Source: Planctomonas sp. JC2975
GTDB taxonomy: Bacteria > Actinomycetota > Actinomycetes > Actinomycetales > Microbacteriaceae
DNA length: 64,000 nt
NCBI RefSeq assembly: GCF_012985205.1
Contig: NZ_JABEKS010000001.1
Location: forward strand, 558,001-622,000
Reading direction: 5' to 3'
The notes below the pieces were generated by a model. It was not told the DNA's origin and ran no database searches. It was given only the letters and a program-made list of their open reading frames with translations. The translations under genes were made by a program, and so were the position numbers. Positions 46,028 to 56,394 of this stretch are shown piece by piece (the stretch's first letter is position 1; each line of letters begins with the position of its first letter).

Positions 46028-49000
46028 AGTGCTCTCTCCAGACTCACCAGCAGCGCCGAACCTGCTCCAACGGCTGAGGACTCGGCGGAATCCGCCACGG
46101 CGTCGTCGACGTCGACGTCGAGCTCGACGGCCAGCGTCTCCGCCCCGACCAGGTCGGAGTGGACGCGCACGGCATCCGCTCCCCCACGATCGAGCACGAG
46201 ACGCAGCCTGATGCGGTCGCTCACATCGAGACCCGCGTTCTTGCGGCTCTCCTGCACCACCCGGATGACGTCGCGGGCGAGGCCCTCGTCTTCCAGATCC
46301 TGCGTCGTCGTCGTGTCGAGCAGCACGAAGCCGGCCCCTGGCAGCAGCGCGAGTGCACGACCGGTCTCCTCGGCATCCGCCGTCTCGAGCACGAGCTCGT
46401 ACTCGCCCTGCTGCAGCGCGATCCCGCCGGCCACGATGACGCCGTCCACCTCGCTCCAGTCGCCATCGCGGGCGGCCCGGATCGCGGCCTGCACGTTCTT
46501 GCCGAGCCGTGGCCCGGCCGACCGCGCGTTCACCGTCAGTCGCTTGCTCACGCCGTACTCGGCGGGGCTGTCCTCGGTGAGCTCGACCAGGCGAACGGCC
46601 TTCACGTTGAGCTCGTCGCGCAGGATGCTCTCGAACGTCTCGAGCGCGGTGGCATCCTCCGTCACCACCGTGAGCTCGGCAAGCGGCAGACGCACGCGAA
46701 GGCCGGCGGCCTTGCGCAGCGCAAGAGCGGAGGAGCTCACCTGACGTATCCGATCCATCGCGGTCACGAGCGCCTCGTCCGACGGGAACTCGGATGCCTG
46801 CGGCCAGTCCGTCAGATGCACGCTGCGCCCGCCGGTGAGGTCCTTCCAGATGCGCTCGGTCACCAGCGGCAACAGCGGAGCGGCTACCCGGGTCAGCGTC
46901 TCCAGCACCGTGTACAGCGTGTCGAACGCCTCGGTGTTGCCGCCGTCAGGTGTCACGCCCTCCCAGAACCTGTCGCGCGAACGTCGCACGTACCAATTGG
47001 TGAGAACGTCGGCGAAGTCGCGGACCTTCGCCGCGGCGAGCGTCGAGTCGAGGTTGTCCAGGTCGAGTGTGACGGCGTCGATGAGCTCGCGCGTCTTGGC
47101 GAGCAGATAACGGTCGAGCACGTCCGTCGAGTCCGTGCGACGCTGCGCTTCGTATCCGGAGGCGTTGGCGTACAGCGAGAAGAAGTACCAAGTGCTCCAC
47201 AGCGGAAGCAACGCCTCGCGCACGCCCTGCCTGATGCCCTCCTCTGTGACGACGAGGTTGCCACCGCGCAGGACGGAAGACGACATGAGGAACCAGCGCA
47301 TGGCATCCGAGCCGTCGCGGTCGAACACCTCGGCGACGTCCGGATAGTTGCGCAGCGACTTCGACATCTTCTGGCCGTCGCTGCCCAGAACGATGCCGTG
47401 GCTGATCACCCGCTTGAACGCAGGACGATCGAACAGCGCCGTGCCCAGAACGTGCATCAGGTAGAACCATCCACGCGTCTGCCCGATGTACTCCACGATG
47501 AAGTCCGCCGGATTGTGCTGGGGCATCGAGGCGTCGCCTGCGACTCCGTCGAACCACTCGCGGTTCTCGAACGGATAGTGCACCTGCGCGTACGGCATGG
47601 ATCCGGAGTCGAACCACACGTCGAGCACGTCGGGGATGCGGCGCATGGTCGCCCGACCGCTCGGGTCGTCCGGATTCGGACGCGTGAGATCGTCGATGAA
47701 CGGGCGGTGCAGATCCGGCTCGCCGCTCTCGTTCAGCGGCAGGCGGCCGAAGTCGCGCTCCAGCTCGGCGAGCGAGCCGTAGACATCCGTGCGCGGGTGC
47801 GCCGGGTCGTCACTCACCCACACGGGGATCGGCGAGCCGAAGTACCTGTTGCGGCTGATCGACCAGTCGCGCGCGCCGGCCAGCCACTTGCCGAACTGGC
47901 CGTCCTTGACGTTCTCCGGGACCCAGTCGATCTGCTGGTTCAGCTCCACCATGCGGTCGCGGAACTCGGGCACGCGCACGAACCAGCTCGACACGGCCTT
48001 GTAGATGAGAGGGTTGCGGCACCGCCAGCAGTGCGGGTAGCTGTGCTCGTAGGATGCCTGGCGCAGCAGCCTGCCCATCGACTTGAGCGCCTGCGTGAGC
48101 GGCTTGTTGGCGTCGAAGACCTGAAGGCCGGCGACGTCCGTCACGTCGGACAGGAAGCGTCCGCCGTCGTCCACCGAGATGACGACGGGGATGCCCGCGG
48201 CGGCGCACACGCGCTGGTCGTCCTCGCCGTAGGCGGGCGCCTGGTGCACGATGCCGGTGCCCTCCTCGGTGGAGACGTAGTCGTCCACGAGGATCTGCCA
48301 GGCGTTCTGCGTTCCGTACTTCTCGGCATCCGCGTAGTAGTCCCAGAGGCGGTCGTAACGCACTCCGGCCAGGTCGGATCCGGTGACCGTGCGGGAGACG
48401 GCAGCGCGTGCGTCGTCCGCGGCGTCGTAGCCGAGGTCCTTCGCGTAGGACCCGACAAGGTCGAGGGCGAGCAGGTACTCGCCGCTCAGCACCTCGGATG
48501 CGTCACCGCCTTCGCGACGCACCTCGGCATCCGCAGTCCCGCTCGGTCCGGCCGGCACGACCGCGTACTGGATGTCGGGGCCGACCGCGAGTGCCGCGTT
48601 GGTCGGAAGCGTCCACGGGGTCGTCGTCCAGGCCAGTGCGCGCACCGCGGTGAGACCGAGCGCTTCGGCCTTCTCTCCCACGAGCGGGAAGGTGACGGTG
48701 ACGGTCTGGTCCTGCCGCATCTTGTAGACGTCGTCGTCCATGCGCAGCTCGTGATTGGACAGCGGGGTCTGGTCGCGCCAGCAGTACGGGAGGACGCGGT
48801 AGCCCTGATAGGCGAGCCCCTTGTCGTACAGCTGTTTGAACGCCCAGATCACGGACTCCATGTACGTGACGTCGAGCGTCTTGTAGTCGTTGTCGAAGTC
48901 GACCCAGCGGGCCTGGCGGGTGACGTACTCCCGCCACTCCTGCGTGTACTTCAGCACCGAGGACTTCGCTGCCGCGTTGAAGGCGGCGATGCCCATCTCG

Positions 49001-49380
49001 TCGATCTGGCTCTTGTCGGTGATGCCGAGCTGCCGCTCCGCCTCCAGCTCAGCTGGCAGTCCGTGCGTGTCCCAGCCGAAACGGCGGTGCACCTGCATGC
49101 CCCGCATCGTCTGGTAACGGGGGAAGACGTCCTTCGCATATCCGGTCAGCAGGTGACCGTAGTGCGGCAGCCCGTTGGCGAACGGCGGCCCGTCGTAGAA
49201 CACCCACTCGGGTGCGCCCTCCCGCTGGTCGACGGAGGCACGGAAGGTGTCATCGCCCTTCCAGAACGCGAGGATGTCCTCTTCGATCCGGGGGAAGCGG
49301 GGAGACGGCGTGATGCGCTGCGCGTCCTGTCCGTCGTTGGCGGCGGAATAGGACGAATCGTCGGACTTGGGGTACGGCAT
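46024..49380 (-). CDS. ileS: Isoleucine--tRNA ligase
   Basis: Class I synthetase charging tRNA-Ile. From ATG 49380 (RBS AGGAGAAGC) 1118 residues: [14 protein letters not shown] (HIGH box), [12 protein letters not shown], the editing domain with [11 protein letters not shown] and [41 protein letters not shown] (KMSKS) and an anticodon-binding domain with a long C-terminal extension, as in the eukaryote-like type common in Actinobacteria. The frame is open upstream through the T-box, but that part is leader RNA. Expression is governed by the T-box and coupled to folC. Confidence 0.97.
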   Translation of the reverse strand: MPYPKSDDSSYSAANDGQDAQRITPSPRFPRIEEDILAFWKGDDTFRASVDQREGAPEWVFYDGPPFANGLPHYGHLLTGYAKDVFPRYQTMRGMQVHRRFGWDTHGLPAELEAERQLGITDKSQIDEMGIAAFNAAAKSSVLKYTQEWREYVTRQARWVDFDNDYKTLDVTYMESVIWAFKQLYDKGLAYQGYRVLPYCWRDQTPLSNHELRMDDDVYKMRQDQTVTVTFPLVGEKAEALGLTAVRALAWTTTPWTLPTNAALAVGPDIQYAVVPAGPSGTADAEVRREGGDASEVLSGEYLLALDLVGSYAKDLGYDAADDARAAVSRTVTGSDLAGVRYDRLWDYYADAEKYGTQNAWQILVDDYVSTEEGTGIVHQAPAYGEDDQRVCAAAGIPVVISVDDGGRFLSDVTDVAGLQVFDANKPLTQALKSMGRLLRQASYEHSYPHCWRCRNPLIYKAVSSWFVRVPEFRDRMVELNQQIDWVPENVKDGQFGKWLAGARDWSISRNRYFGSPIPVWVSDDPAHPRTDVYGSLAELERDFGRLPLNESGEPDLHRPFIDDLTRPNPDDPSGRATMRRIPDVLDVWFDSGSMPYAQVHYPFENREWFDGVAGDASMPQHNPADFIVEYIGQTRGWFYLMHVLGTALFDRPAFKRVISHGIVLGSDGQKMSKSLRNYPDVAEVFDRDGSDAMRWFLMSSSVLRGGNLVVTEEGIRQGVREALLPLWSTWYFFSLYANASGYEAQRRTDSTDVLDRYLLAKTRELIDAVTLDLDNLDSTLAAAKVRDFADVLTNWYVRRSRDRFWEGVTPDGGNTEAFDTLYTVLETLTRVAAPLLPLVTERIWKDLTGGRSVHLTDWPQASEFPSDEALVTAMDRIRQVSSSALALRKAAGLRVRLPLAELTVVTEDATALETFESILRDELNVKAVRLVELTEDSPAEYGVSKRLTVNARSAGPRLGKNVQAAIRAARDGDWSEVDGVIVAGGIALQQGEYELVLETADAEETGRALALLPGAGFVLLDTTTTQDLEDEGLARDVIRVVQESRKNAGLDVSDRIRLRLVLDRGGADAVRVHSDLVGAETLAVELDVDVDDAVADSAESSAVGAGSALLVSLERAL

Positions 49381-49384
49381 GCTT

Positions 49385-49620
49385 CTCCTGGCAGGCGAGT
49401 GCTTCTGCGCGAGGACGCCGCCAGACCCATTCGATCCTGGTGACGCGGTACCACCCCGTTTGCCGAGCTCCGGCATCCGTCGACGGAGAACGACCACTCG
49501 TTCAAGGCTGTGACGGGCCGGCCCGTCCGGTTCTATTGGACTCGTCGTCGCCACGTGATGGGACGCTTCGCCGTTCTTCCGGAGACTCCCCGGTGATGGC
49601 CGGATCGCAGTCGTTGCCGA
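49385..49620 (-). promoter_or_regulatory. ileS T-box riboswitch (translational, ultrashort stem I)
   Basis: The minus strand carries the T-box core GGGTGGTACCGCG (49456-49444), whose TGGT bulge complements the ACCA end of uncharged tRNA-Ile. Upstream is the short stem I with specifier ATC (49597-49595) in the context CCGGCCATCACCGGGG. Between core and start, CTGGCGGCG (49424-49416) can pair with CGCC-T-GCCAG (49397-49388), partly covering SD AGGAG (49389-49385). No T-run follows, so control should act on translation, as known for actinobacterial ileS. A TAGACT -10 at 49623-49628 places the start just before stem I. Confidence 0.88.
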
Positions 49621-49865
49621 CAAGTCTACAGTCGCGCCGCGAGTGGTGGACACGGCGTCGGGCAGGTCGGATGCCGAGACGCAGCGCGTCCGGAGCCTGG
49701 GGCTCACCGGCATCCGTAGGGATAACCCCCGTCCGTATTCGGGGAGCGTCCGGATGGGCCGTGCGCCGGCCGTCGACGACGCTGAAGTGGTTCCTGTCGA
49801 AGCCCGGGCAGCATCCGGGAAACCCCGCCTCCGCTTCTGAAGGATTCCATGGAAGGAAATGCATC

Positions 49866-51278
49866 ATGACTGATTCGACCCTCGAGGGTGGCGGCGCCTC
49901 TGCGACGACCGCGATCGGCGAGAATGACGGTGTGGTCACCACGAGCGCATCACCGGGCGCGTCCGCAGCACAGGAGGGGACGGGATTCTGGCGCTCATAC
50001 GGTCGCCGATGGGCGCGTGTGCCTGCCGAATCCGGCGTGCTCTTCGTCGCCTTCCCGCTGGCGGTGATCGCCACGAGCGTGCTCTGGCCGCTGTTCTCGA
50101 CCGGCATCGGGCTTCTCGTGCTCGTCGTGGGGTTCTTCCTGGTGCTGGCGTCGCTGTACATCGCGCGCGGATACGGCACGATGACGTTGGCGATGCTCGA
50201 GGGGGCAGGCCGGCCGCGCATCCCTCGCCCGGTCTGGCGTGGCAGAGTCGGCACGGGCTTCATCGGACGGGTTCTGAGCCCGCTCGCCGACGGCCACTAC
50301 TGGATCTACCTGCTCGACGCGATCGTGGTGCAGATCGCCGTCACCACCCTCACGTGGAGCATCTTCATCACCTGGGTCTCGACGGCGCTCGGCGGTACGA
50401 CGTTCTGGATCTGGGGCGGATTCCTCCCCACCACTGGTCGCACGGTGTGGCTCTCCAGCGTCATCTGGGAGTGGGTGACGCGCACTCCGGCGACGTTCGA
50501 CCCCGTGACCGCCGACACGGTCCTGTATGCCGTCGTGGGACTCGTCTTCCTCTTCACCTTGCCGTACATCACACGCGCACTCATCACCCTGCACTGGAGT
50601 GTTGCCCGTGGCCTCCTCGGAGCGTGGCCGTCCGACCGGCTGCGCCGAGAGGTGACCGAGCTCTCCGCCTCCAGGGCGGCCGCCGTCGCCGCGGAGGATC
50701 GCGAACTGCGTCGCCTCGAGCGCGACATCCACGATGGACCGCAGCAGCAGCTCATCCGTCTACGCATGGACATCGCTGCCGCACAACGACGTCTGGCCGA
50801 CGACCCGGACGCCACCTCCCGGCTCCTCGACGAGGCGGGCGTACGCGCCCAGGACGCCCTCGACGAGCTTCGCGCACTCTCCCGCGGATTCGCCCCGCCC
50901 ATCCTGCAGGATCGCGGACTCGCCGCGGCGATCGACTCCCTCGCGGCTCGGAGCACGATCCCGGTGACCGTCACGAACGACGTGTCGACGGACGTCGCAC
51001 TGCCGCAGGAGGTCGAACGCAACCTGTACTTCGTTGCGGCAGAGCTGCTCACGAATGTCGCGAAGCACTCCCGTTCCGACAGGGCGCGGCTCACGCTTGC
51101 TCTCGCGGGAAACGCTCTGACGCTCAGCGTGTCGGACGACGGAGTCGGCGGCGCAGGCGAGAACCCCCGGCACGGCCTGTCCGGCATCCGCGAGCGGGTC
51201 ACGGCAATGCGCGGAACGACCAGCATCACCTCGGGCCCGACGGGGACGACGGTCTCGGTGAGCGTGCCGATATCGTGA
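49866..51278 (+). CDS. Two-component sensor histidine kinase (NarL-type partner)
   Basis: Membrane sensor kinase of 470 residues. After an Ala/Ser/Gly-rich N terminus come four hydrophobic segments of a putative sensor domain (about 55-245), then a HisKA_3 dimerisation domain with phospho-acceptor His289 (ERDIHDGPQQQLIRLRMDIA) and an HATPase domain (AAELLTNVAKHSRSDRARL, SDDGVGGAGENPRHGLSGIRERV). ATG 49866 follows AAGGAAA. The response regulator starts 4 bp after its stop. The signal is unknown; membrane or cell-wall stress is typical for this sensor type. Confidence 0.92.
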   Translation: MTDSTLEGGGASATTAIGENDGVVTTSASPGASAAQEGTGFWRSYGRRWARVPAESGVLFVAFPLAVIATSVLWPLFSTGIGLLVLVVGFFLVLASLYIARGYGTMTLAMLEGAGRPRIPRPVWRGRVGTGFIGRVLSPLADGHYWIYLLDAIVVQIAVTTLTWSIFITWVSTALGGTTFWIWGGFLPTTGRTVWLSSVIWEWVTRTPATFDPVTADTVLYAVVGLVFLFTLPYITRALITLHWSVARGLLGAWPSDRLRREVTELSASRAAAVAAEDRELRRLERDIHDGPQQQLIRLRMDIAAAQRRLADDPDATSRLLDEAGVRAQDALDELRALSRGFAPPILQDRGLAAAIDSLAARSTIPVTVTNDVSTDVALPQEVERNLYFVAAELLTNVAKHSRSDRARLTLALAGNALTLSVSDDGVGGAGENPRHGLSGIRERVTAMRGTTSITSGPTGTTVSVSVPIS

Positions 51279-51282
51279 ACGG

Positions 51283-51939
51283 GTGACCGATGCCCTTCGC
51301 GTGCTCCTGGCGGACGATTCCGTACTGCTGCGCGAAGGGCTCGCCCGCGTGCTCGACGAGGCCGGCTTCCTGACCGTCGGCGCGTTCGGTGATGCCGACG
51401 CCCTGCTCGACGCGGCGCAGACAGTCCCGTTCGACGTCGCCGTGCTCGACGTGCGGATGCCGCCGACGTTCCGCGACGAAGGCGTCCGTGCGGCGCTCGA
51501 ACTGCACAGACGCCATCCGAAAGCCGGCGTGCTGCTGCTCAGCCAGTATGTCGAGACGACCTACGCCCGAGAGCTGCTCGGCGCGGGCGCCGGCGGCATG
51601 GGCTACCTGCTGAAGGACCGGGTGGCATCCCTCGACGAATTGGCGGATGCCGTCACCCGCGTCGCGGCCGGAGGCACAGTGCTCGACCCCGAAGTCGTCG
51701 CCCAGCTCGTCGGGCGTCGCGCCGACCCGCTGTCAGCGCTCACGCCGCGCGAACGCGAGACGCTTCAGCTCATGGCGGAAGGACGCACCAACGCCGCGAT
51801 CGCCGCACGGTTGCACGTCGGTGTCGGCGCCGTCGAGAAGAACGTGTCGTCCATCTTCATCAAGCTCGGGCTCGAGGATTCCGGCGCGGACCATCGTCGC
51901 GTGCTCGCCGTGCTGACCTGGCTCGACGCCTCCCTCTGA
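51283..51939 (+). CDS. LuxR/NarL family response regulator
   Basis: Partner of the preceding kinase, 218 residues. Receiver domain with acidic pocket Asp11/Asp12, phospho-site Asp56 (VAVLDVRMPP), Ser/Thr switch LLLSQY and Lys in YLLKDR; C-terminal LuxR HTH (LTPRERETLQLMAEGRTNAA ... GVGAVEKNVSSIFIKLGL). Starts at GTG 51283 with GAACGGG as weak SD, probably translated by coupling to the kinase. Confidence 0.95.
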   Translation: MTDALRVLLADDSVLLREGLARVLDEAGFLTVGAFGDADALLDAAQTVPFDVAVLDVRMPPTFRDEGVRAALELHRRHPKAGVLLLSQYVETTYARELLGAGAGGMGYLLKDRVASLDELADAVTRVAAGGTVLDPEVVAQLVGRRADPLSALTPRERETLQLMAEGRTNAAIAARLHVGVGAVEKNVSSIFIKLGLEDSGADHRRVLAVLTWLDASL

Positions 51940-52079
51940 TGACTCCCCGCTCGCCCGCACGGCGATCATCGGACGTCGCGATCGCCGGGCGCGATTGGGA
52001 CCACACCACAATCGACGACGCGTAACGCTGGAGGAAACATGCGCCACGCTGCGGCGAACTCCCGGCACACTTAGAGCCC

Positions 52080-53441
52080 GTGACCGATTCCACAGCCATC
52101 GCTGCACGCAACGCCGACCGCAACGCCTGGCGGGTAACCCTCGCCTCCGTCGTCGGCACGTCCCTGGAGTCCTACGACTTCTACGTCTTCAGCTACTTCA
52201 GTGCGCTGTTCAGCGCCGCCGTCTTCTTCCCCACCCAGGACAAGGTCGCCGGCACTCTTCTCGCGTTCCTCACCCTTGCGACCTCCTACTTCGTGCGCCC
52301 GATCGGCGCGATCATCTTCGGGCACCTCGGTGACCGCATCGGCCGGCGCGCGACTCTGATCTGGACCATCGGCATCATGGGCGTCGCGACTGCTCTGATC
52401 GGTGTTCTCCCCGGCTACGCGACCATCGGCATCGCGGCGCCGATCCTGCTCGTCACACTGCGCGTCGTGCAGGGGATCTCGCTCGGCGGCGAGTGGGGCG
52501 GATCGATCCTCGTCGGCGTCGAGCACTCGACGGCGAAGCGGCGCGGCTTCTACGCCGCGCTTCCCCAGCTGGGCTCCCCCATCGGCACGATCGTGACGGC
52601 CGTGCTGTTCCTGGTGATGAGCCTGAATCTGTCGCCCGACGCCATGCTCGCGTGGGGCTGGCGCGTACCGTTCCTTCTCGCCCTCCCGCTCCTCGCCGTC
52701 TCCCTCTACCTGCGACTCTCGATCGACGAGACGCCGGTCTTCTCGCACCTGGTCGCCGAGAAGAAGCGCACGCGGATGCCCGTCGCCGACGTCTTCGCGA
52801 AGCAGCCGGTCGCGCTCCTGGTCGCCGTCGGCGCGGCGATGCTCGGCATCGGCTCGTACTCGCTGATGAACACGTACACGATCAGCTACGGTGTCACCAC
52901 CCTGCACTTCGACTACACGCAGCTGTTCATCGCGACGACGATCGGCAGCCTTCTGCAGCTCATCACCATCCCGCTGTTCGGCCTGCTCGCGACCCGCATC
53001 GGCTCAGCACGAGTGGTGTGGATCGGCGCGCTCACCACGCTGGTCATCGCCTTCCCGATGTACTTCCTGCTGCAGCAGGCGACGTTCGCGATCCTCGTCG
53101 GCACGATGATCGTCGGCGGCATCTTCCCGACACTCAGCTGGGCCGGTCTCGGCGGCCTCATGGCCGACATCTTCGGTCAGTCCATCCGGTACAGCGCGTT
53201 GTCGATCGCCTATGCGATCGCAGCGGCCCTGTCCGGACTGATCCCGCTGGTGACGGAGGCGTTCGGAAACGCGACGCATGAGGCTTGGTGGCACCCCGGC
53301 GTCGTTCTCGCCGTGCTGTCGGCCATCACGCTCATCGCGGCCCTGGCCGCCGCATCCATCGCCCGCAAGCGCCATGAGGACACCGCCGACGCCGCCGACG
53401 TGCTTCACGACGAGGAGTTCGCGGAGGCCACCCCGGTCTGA
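52080..53441 (+). CDS. MFS transporter, metabolite:H+ symporter (MHS) family
   Basis: 12-helix importer of the type represented by ProP, ShiA and KgtP. 453 residues: SVVGTSLESYDFYVFSYFSA in helix 1, FVRPIGAIIFGHLGDRIGRR (motif A), RVVQGISLGGEWGGSILVGV, the ESxxxKRRGFYAALPQLGSP region and RLSIDETPVF after helix 6. Compatible solutes, shikimate or dicarboxylates are possible substrates. Start GTG 52080 lacks an SD. No obvious partner genes. Confidence 0.9.
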   Translation: MTDSTAIAARNADRNAWRVTLASVVGTSLESYDFYVFSYFSALFSAAVFFPTQDKVAGTLLAFLTLATSYFVRPIGAIIFGHLGDRIGRRATLIWTIGIMGVATALIGVLPGYATIGIAAPILLVTLRVVQGISLGGEWGGSILVGVEHSTAKRRGFYAALPQLGSPIGTIVTAVLFLVMSLNLSPDAMLAWGWRVPFLLALPLLAVSLYLRLSIDETPVFSHLVAEKKRTRMPVADVFAKQPVALLVAVGAAMLGIGSYSLMNTYTISYGVTTLHFDYTQLFIATTIGSLLQLITIPLFGLLATRIGSARVVWIGALTTLVIAFPMYFLLQQATFAILVGTMIVGGIFPTLSWAGLGGLMADIFGQSIRYSALSIAYAIAAALSGLIPLVTEAFGNATHEAWWHPGVVLAVLSAITLIAALAAASIARKRHEDTADAADVLHDEEFAEATPV

Positions 53442-53466
53442 CTCAGCGACGGCTCGGCTCGATGCT

Positions 53467-53535
53467 GAATGGCAGCCAGTTCGCGTGATCCCAGCCGGCC
53501 GATCGGGCCGCGATCACTTGCGCTGGCTGCCATTC
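53467..53535. repeat. Long imperfect palindrome between MFS gene and valS
   Basis: Arms GAATGGCAGCCAG (53467-53479) and its perfect complement (53523-53535) continue, after a 5-nt mismatch, into GTGATC/GATCAC (53485-53490, 53512-53517); the centre is GC-rich. It starts 25 bp after the transporter stop. It may be a terminator without T-tract. No second copy was noticed in the window. Confidence 0.55.
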
Positions 53536-53679
53536 CGTTCGTGGCCGCGCACTCGGGAAGCTCGGGCGGGGTTCGGCGGCTCTCCCAGGGAGCGGAACCT
53601 GCGCACGATAGACTTGCGGGCATCCCACACTCAGGCACCAGTTGACACGGTGCCGTACATACCGCAATGGAGATCCGCC

Positions 53680-56301
53680 ATGACCGATGCCCAGTCCTCC
53701 GACGCAGCCACGACCGACGCCTTCGGGCGGATCCCCGACAAGCCGGCGCTCGAGGACCTCGAGCAGGTGTGGGATGAGCGGTGGCGCCGCGATCGCACCT
53801 TCCACTTCGACCGCGAGAGCGCCCTGGCCGCGGGTCGTGCCGGCATCTACTCGGTGGACACCCCGCCGCCCACCGCTTCGGGATCACTCCACATCGGGCA
53901 CGTCTTCAGCTACACGCACACCGACATCGCCGCCCGTTTCCAGCGCATGAGCGGCAAGAACGTGTTCTATCCGATGGGCTGGGACGACAACGGCCTGCCG
54001 ACCGAGCGTCGCGTGCAGAACTACTACGGCGTGCGCTGCGATCCGTCGCTGCCGTACGAGGCGGACTTCGTTCCGCCCTATGAAGGCGGCGACAACAAGA
54101 GCTCGCGCGCGGCCGACCAGAAGCCCATCTCGCGCCGCAACTTCATCGAGCTCTGCGCCAAACTCACCGTCGAGGACGAGAAGCAGTTCGAGGCGCTCTG
54201 GCGCAAGCTCGGCCTGTCGGTCGACTGGCAGCAGTCGTACCGCACCATCGGCGACGAATCGCTCTTCGTGTCGCAGCTCGCGTTCCTGCGCAACGTCGAG
54301 CGCGGCGAGGCGTACCAGGCCATGGCGCCGACGCTGTGGGACATCACCTTCCGCAGCGCCGTCGCCCAGGCCGAGCTCGAGGACCGCGACCAGCCCGGTG
54401 CCTTCCACACCATCTCCTTCCACGGCGACACCGACCCGGTCGTGATCGCGACCACTCGCCCCGAGCTCATCGCCGCTTGCGTCGCGCTCGTGGCGCACCC
54501 GAGCGACGAGAGGTACAAGCCGCTCTTCGGCAAGACCGTGCGCACTCCGGTGTTCGGCGTCGAGGTGCCCGTCCTCGCCCACCACCTCGCCGAGCCCGAC
54601 AAGGGCACCGGCATCGCCATGGTCTGCACCTTCGGCGACATCACGGATGTCACGTGGTGGCGCGAACTCGACCTTCCCACCCGTCCGATCATCGGCTTCG
54701 ACGGTCGCATCCTGCCCGAGCCGCCGGAGGCGCTGGCGACTCAGGAGGCGAAGGATGCCTACGCCCAGCTCGCCGGCAAGACAGTGTTCTCCGCGAAGCA
54801 GGCCATGGTGGAGCTGCTGAAGGAGTCCGGCGACCTGCTGGAAGATCCGAAGCCCATCACCCACCCGGTCAAGTTCTACGAGAAGGGTGACCGCCCGCTC
54901 GAGATCGTGTCCACGCGCCAGTGGTACATCACCAACGGCGCCCGCGACCAGAAGCTCGCCGGCAGGCTCATCGAGCTCGGCAAGGGCATCGACTGGCATC
55001 CGGACTTCATGCGCGTGCGCTACGAGAACTGGGTCGGAGGCCTCTCCGGCGACTGGCTGGTCTCCCGCCAGCGCTTCTTCGGTGTGCCGATCCCCGTCTG
55101 GTATCCGGTGAACGCGGAGGGCGAGACGGTCTTCGACGCACCGATCCTGCCCACCCGAGAGCAGCTGCCCATCGACCCGACCACCGACACGGCGCCCGGC
55201 TACGAGGAGTCCCAGCGAGGACTCCCAGGCGGGTTCGTCGGCGAGGTGGACATCCTCGACACGTGGGCGACATCGTCGCTGACGCCGCAGATCGCCGGCG
55301 GCTGGGAGCGGGACCCGGAGCTGTTCGAGGCCGTCTTCCCCTACGACCTGCGGCCCCAGGGACAGGACATCATCCGCACGTGGCTGTTCTCCACGCTGCT
55401 ACGCGCGCAGCTCGAGGACGACGTCGCCCCGTGGGCGCACGCCGCCATCTCGGGGTTCATCGTCGACCCGGATCGCAAGAAGATGTCCAAGTCCAAGGGC
55501 AACGTGGTGACGCCCGCCGACATTCTCGAGCAGCACGGATCGGACGCCGTCCGCTACTGGGCGGCTTCCAGCCGGCTCGGCACCGACGCCGCATTCGACC
55601 CGCAGAACCCCACGCAGATCAAGATCGGTCGACGACTCGCCATCAAGGTGCTCAACGCGGCGAAATTCATCCTCGGATTCCCGTCCGCCGATGGCGCCAT
55701 CACCGAGGCCATCGATCGCAGCATGCTCGCGCGGCTGGCACAGGTCGTCGGCGACGCGACGAAGGCACTCGAGAACTACGACCACGCCCGCGCGCTCGAG
55801 ATGACGGAGTCCTTCTTCTGGACGTTCTGCGACGACTACCTCGAACTCGTGAAGGAGCGCGCCTACAGCGAGGGTCCTGGCGCGGCATCCGCAGCCGCGG
55901 CACTGCGACTTGCGCTGTCCACCCTGCTGAGGCTGTTCGCGCCGTTCATCCCGTTCGCCACCGAGGAGTCGTGGTCGTGGTTCCAGCACGGTTCCGTGCA
56001 CCGCGCGGCGTGGCCGTCCGCCGACCAGGTTGGCGAGGCCGCCGGTGAGGCGACGCCGCTCGTGCTCTCCGCAACCTCGGGGGTGCTGATCGGCATCCGT
56101 CGTGCCAAGACCGCCGCGAAGGCGTCGCAGAAGGCTCCGATCTCCCGTGCGGTCGTCACCGCGCCCGAGGAGGAGCTGTGGGCGATCGAGCAGGCCGCCG
56201 CGGACATCCGCGCCGTCGGACGCATCACGACGCTCGAGTTCGCGCCGGGCGATGAGCTGTCCGTCAAGGTCGAGCTCGCCGATGATGAGCACACGGCATA
56301 G
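53680..56301 (+). CDS. valS: Valine--tRNA ligase (archaeal-like subtype)
   Basis: Class I synthetase charging tRNA-Val. From ATG 53680 (GGAG upstream) 873 residues: PPPTASGSLHIGHVFSYTHT (HIGH), PMGWDDNGLPTERRVQNYYG, editing domain with ATTRPELIAACVALVAHP and KGTGIAMVCTFGD, VSTRQWYI, DPDRKKMSKSKGNVV (KMSKS) and the helical anticodon domain. The C-terminal coiled coil of E. coli ValS is absent, and GWDDNGLPTERRV is the form of the archaeal-like branch. Upstream codons of the same frame overlap the transporter gene and are not part of it. Confidence 0.95.
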   Translation: MTDAQSSDAATTDAFGRIPDKPALEDLEQVWDERWRRDRTFHFDRESALAAGRAGIYSVDTPPPTASGSLHIGHVFSYTHTDIAARFQRMSGKNVFYPMGWDDNGLPTERRVQNYYGVRCDPSLPYEADFVPPYEGGDNKSSRAADQKPISRRNFIELCAKLTVEDEKQFEALWRKLGLSVDWQQSYRTIGDESLFVSQLAFLRNVERGEAYQAMAPTLWDITFRSAVAQAELEDRDQPGAFHTISFHGDTDPVVIATTRPELIAACVALVAHPSDERYKPLFGKTVRTPVFGVEVPVLAHHLAEPDKGTGIAMVCTFGDITDVTWWRELDLPTRPIIGFDGRILPEPPEALATQEAKDAYAQLAGKTVFSAKQAMVELLKESGDLLEDPKPITHPVKFYEKGDRPLEIVSTRQWYITNGARDQKLAGRLIELGKGIDWHPDFMRVRYENWVGGLSGDWLVSRQRFFGVPIPVWYPVNAEGETVFDAPILPTREQLPIDPTTDTAPGYEESQRGLPGGFVGEVDILDTWATSSLTPQIAGGWERDPELFEAVFPYDLRPQGQDIIRTWLFSTLLRAQLEDDVAPWAHAAISGFIVDPDRKKMSKSKGNVVTPADILEQHGSDAVRYWAASSRLGTDAAFDPQNPTQIKIGRRLAIKVLNAAKFILGFPSADGAITEAIDRSMLARLAQVVGDATKALENYDHARALEMTESFFWTFCDDYLELVKERAYSEGPGAASAAAALRLALSTLLRLFAPFIPFATEESWSWFQHGSVHRAAWPSADQVGEAAGEATPLVLSATSGVLIGIRRAKTAAKASQKAPISRAVVTAPEEELWAIEQAAADIRAVGRITTLEFAPGDELSVKVELADDEHTA

Positions 56302-56394
56302 CTCTGCTGCCCTTTCGGCAACTAGGTTTTACATCACGGTGTTCAGTCCAACGACGGAATGCACGCCGCCATCAGGAGGTACGGAGGGGGATTG

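Noticed and set aside
46159-49443. A 1094-codon open frame antisense to ileS.
   Set aside because: Such long antisense frames are common in high-GC genes because of codon bias; its translation is Arg/His/Leu-rich with no domain, and ileS on the other strand is unmistakable.
46024-49713. ileS extended to an upstream start at 49713.
   Set aside because: The extra 111 codons lie in the T-box leader; ATG 49380 has AGGAG and a normal IleS N terminus.
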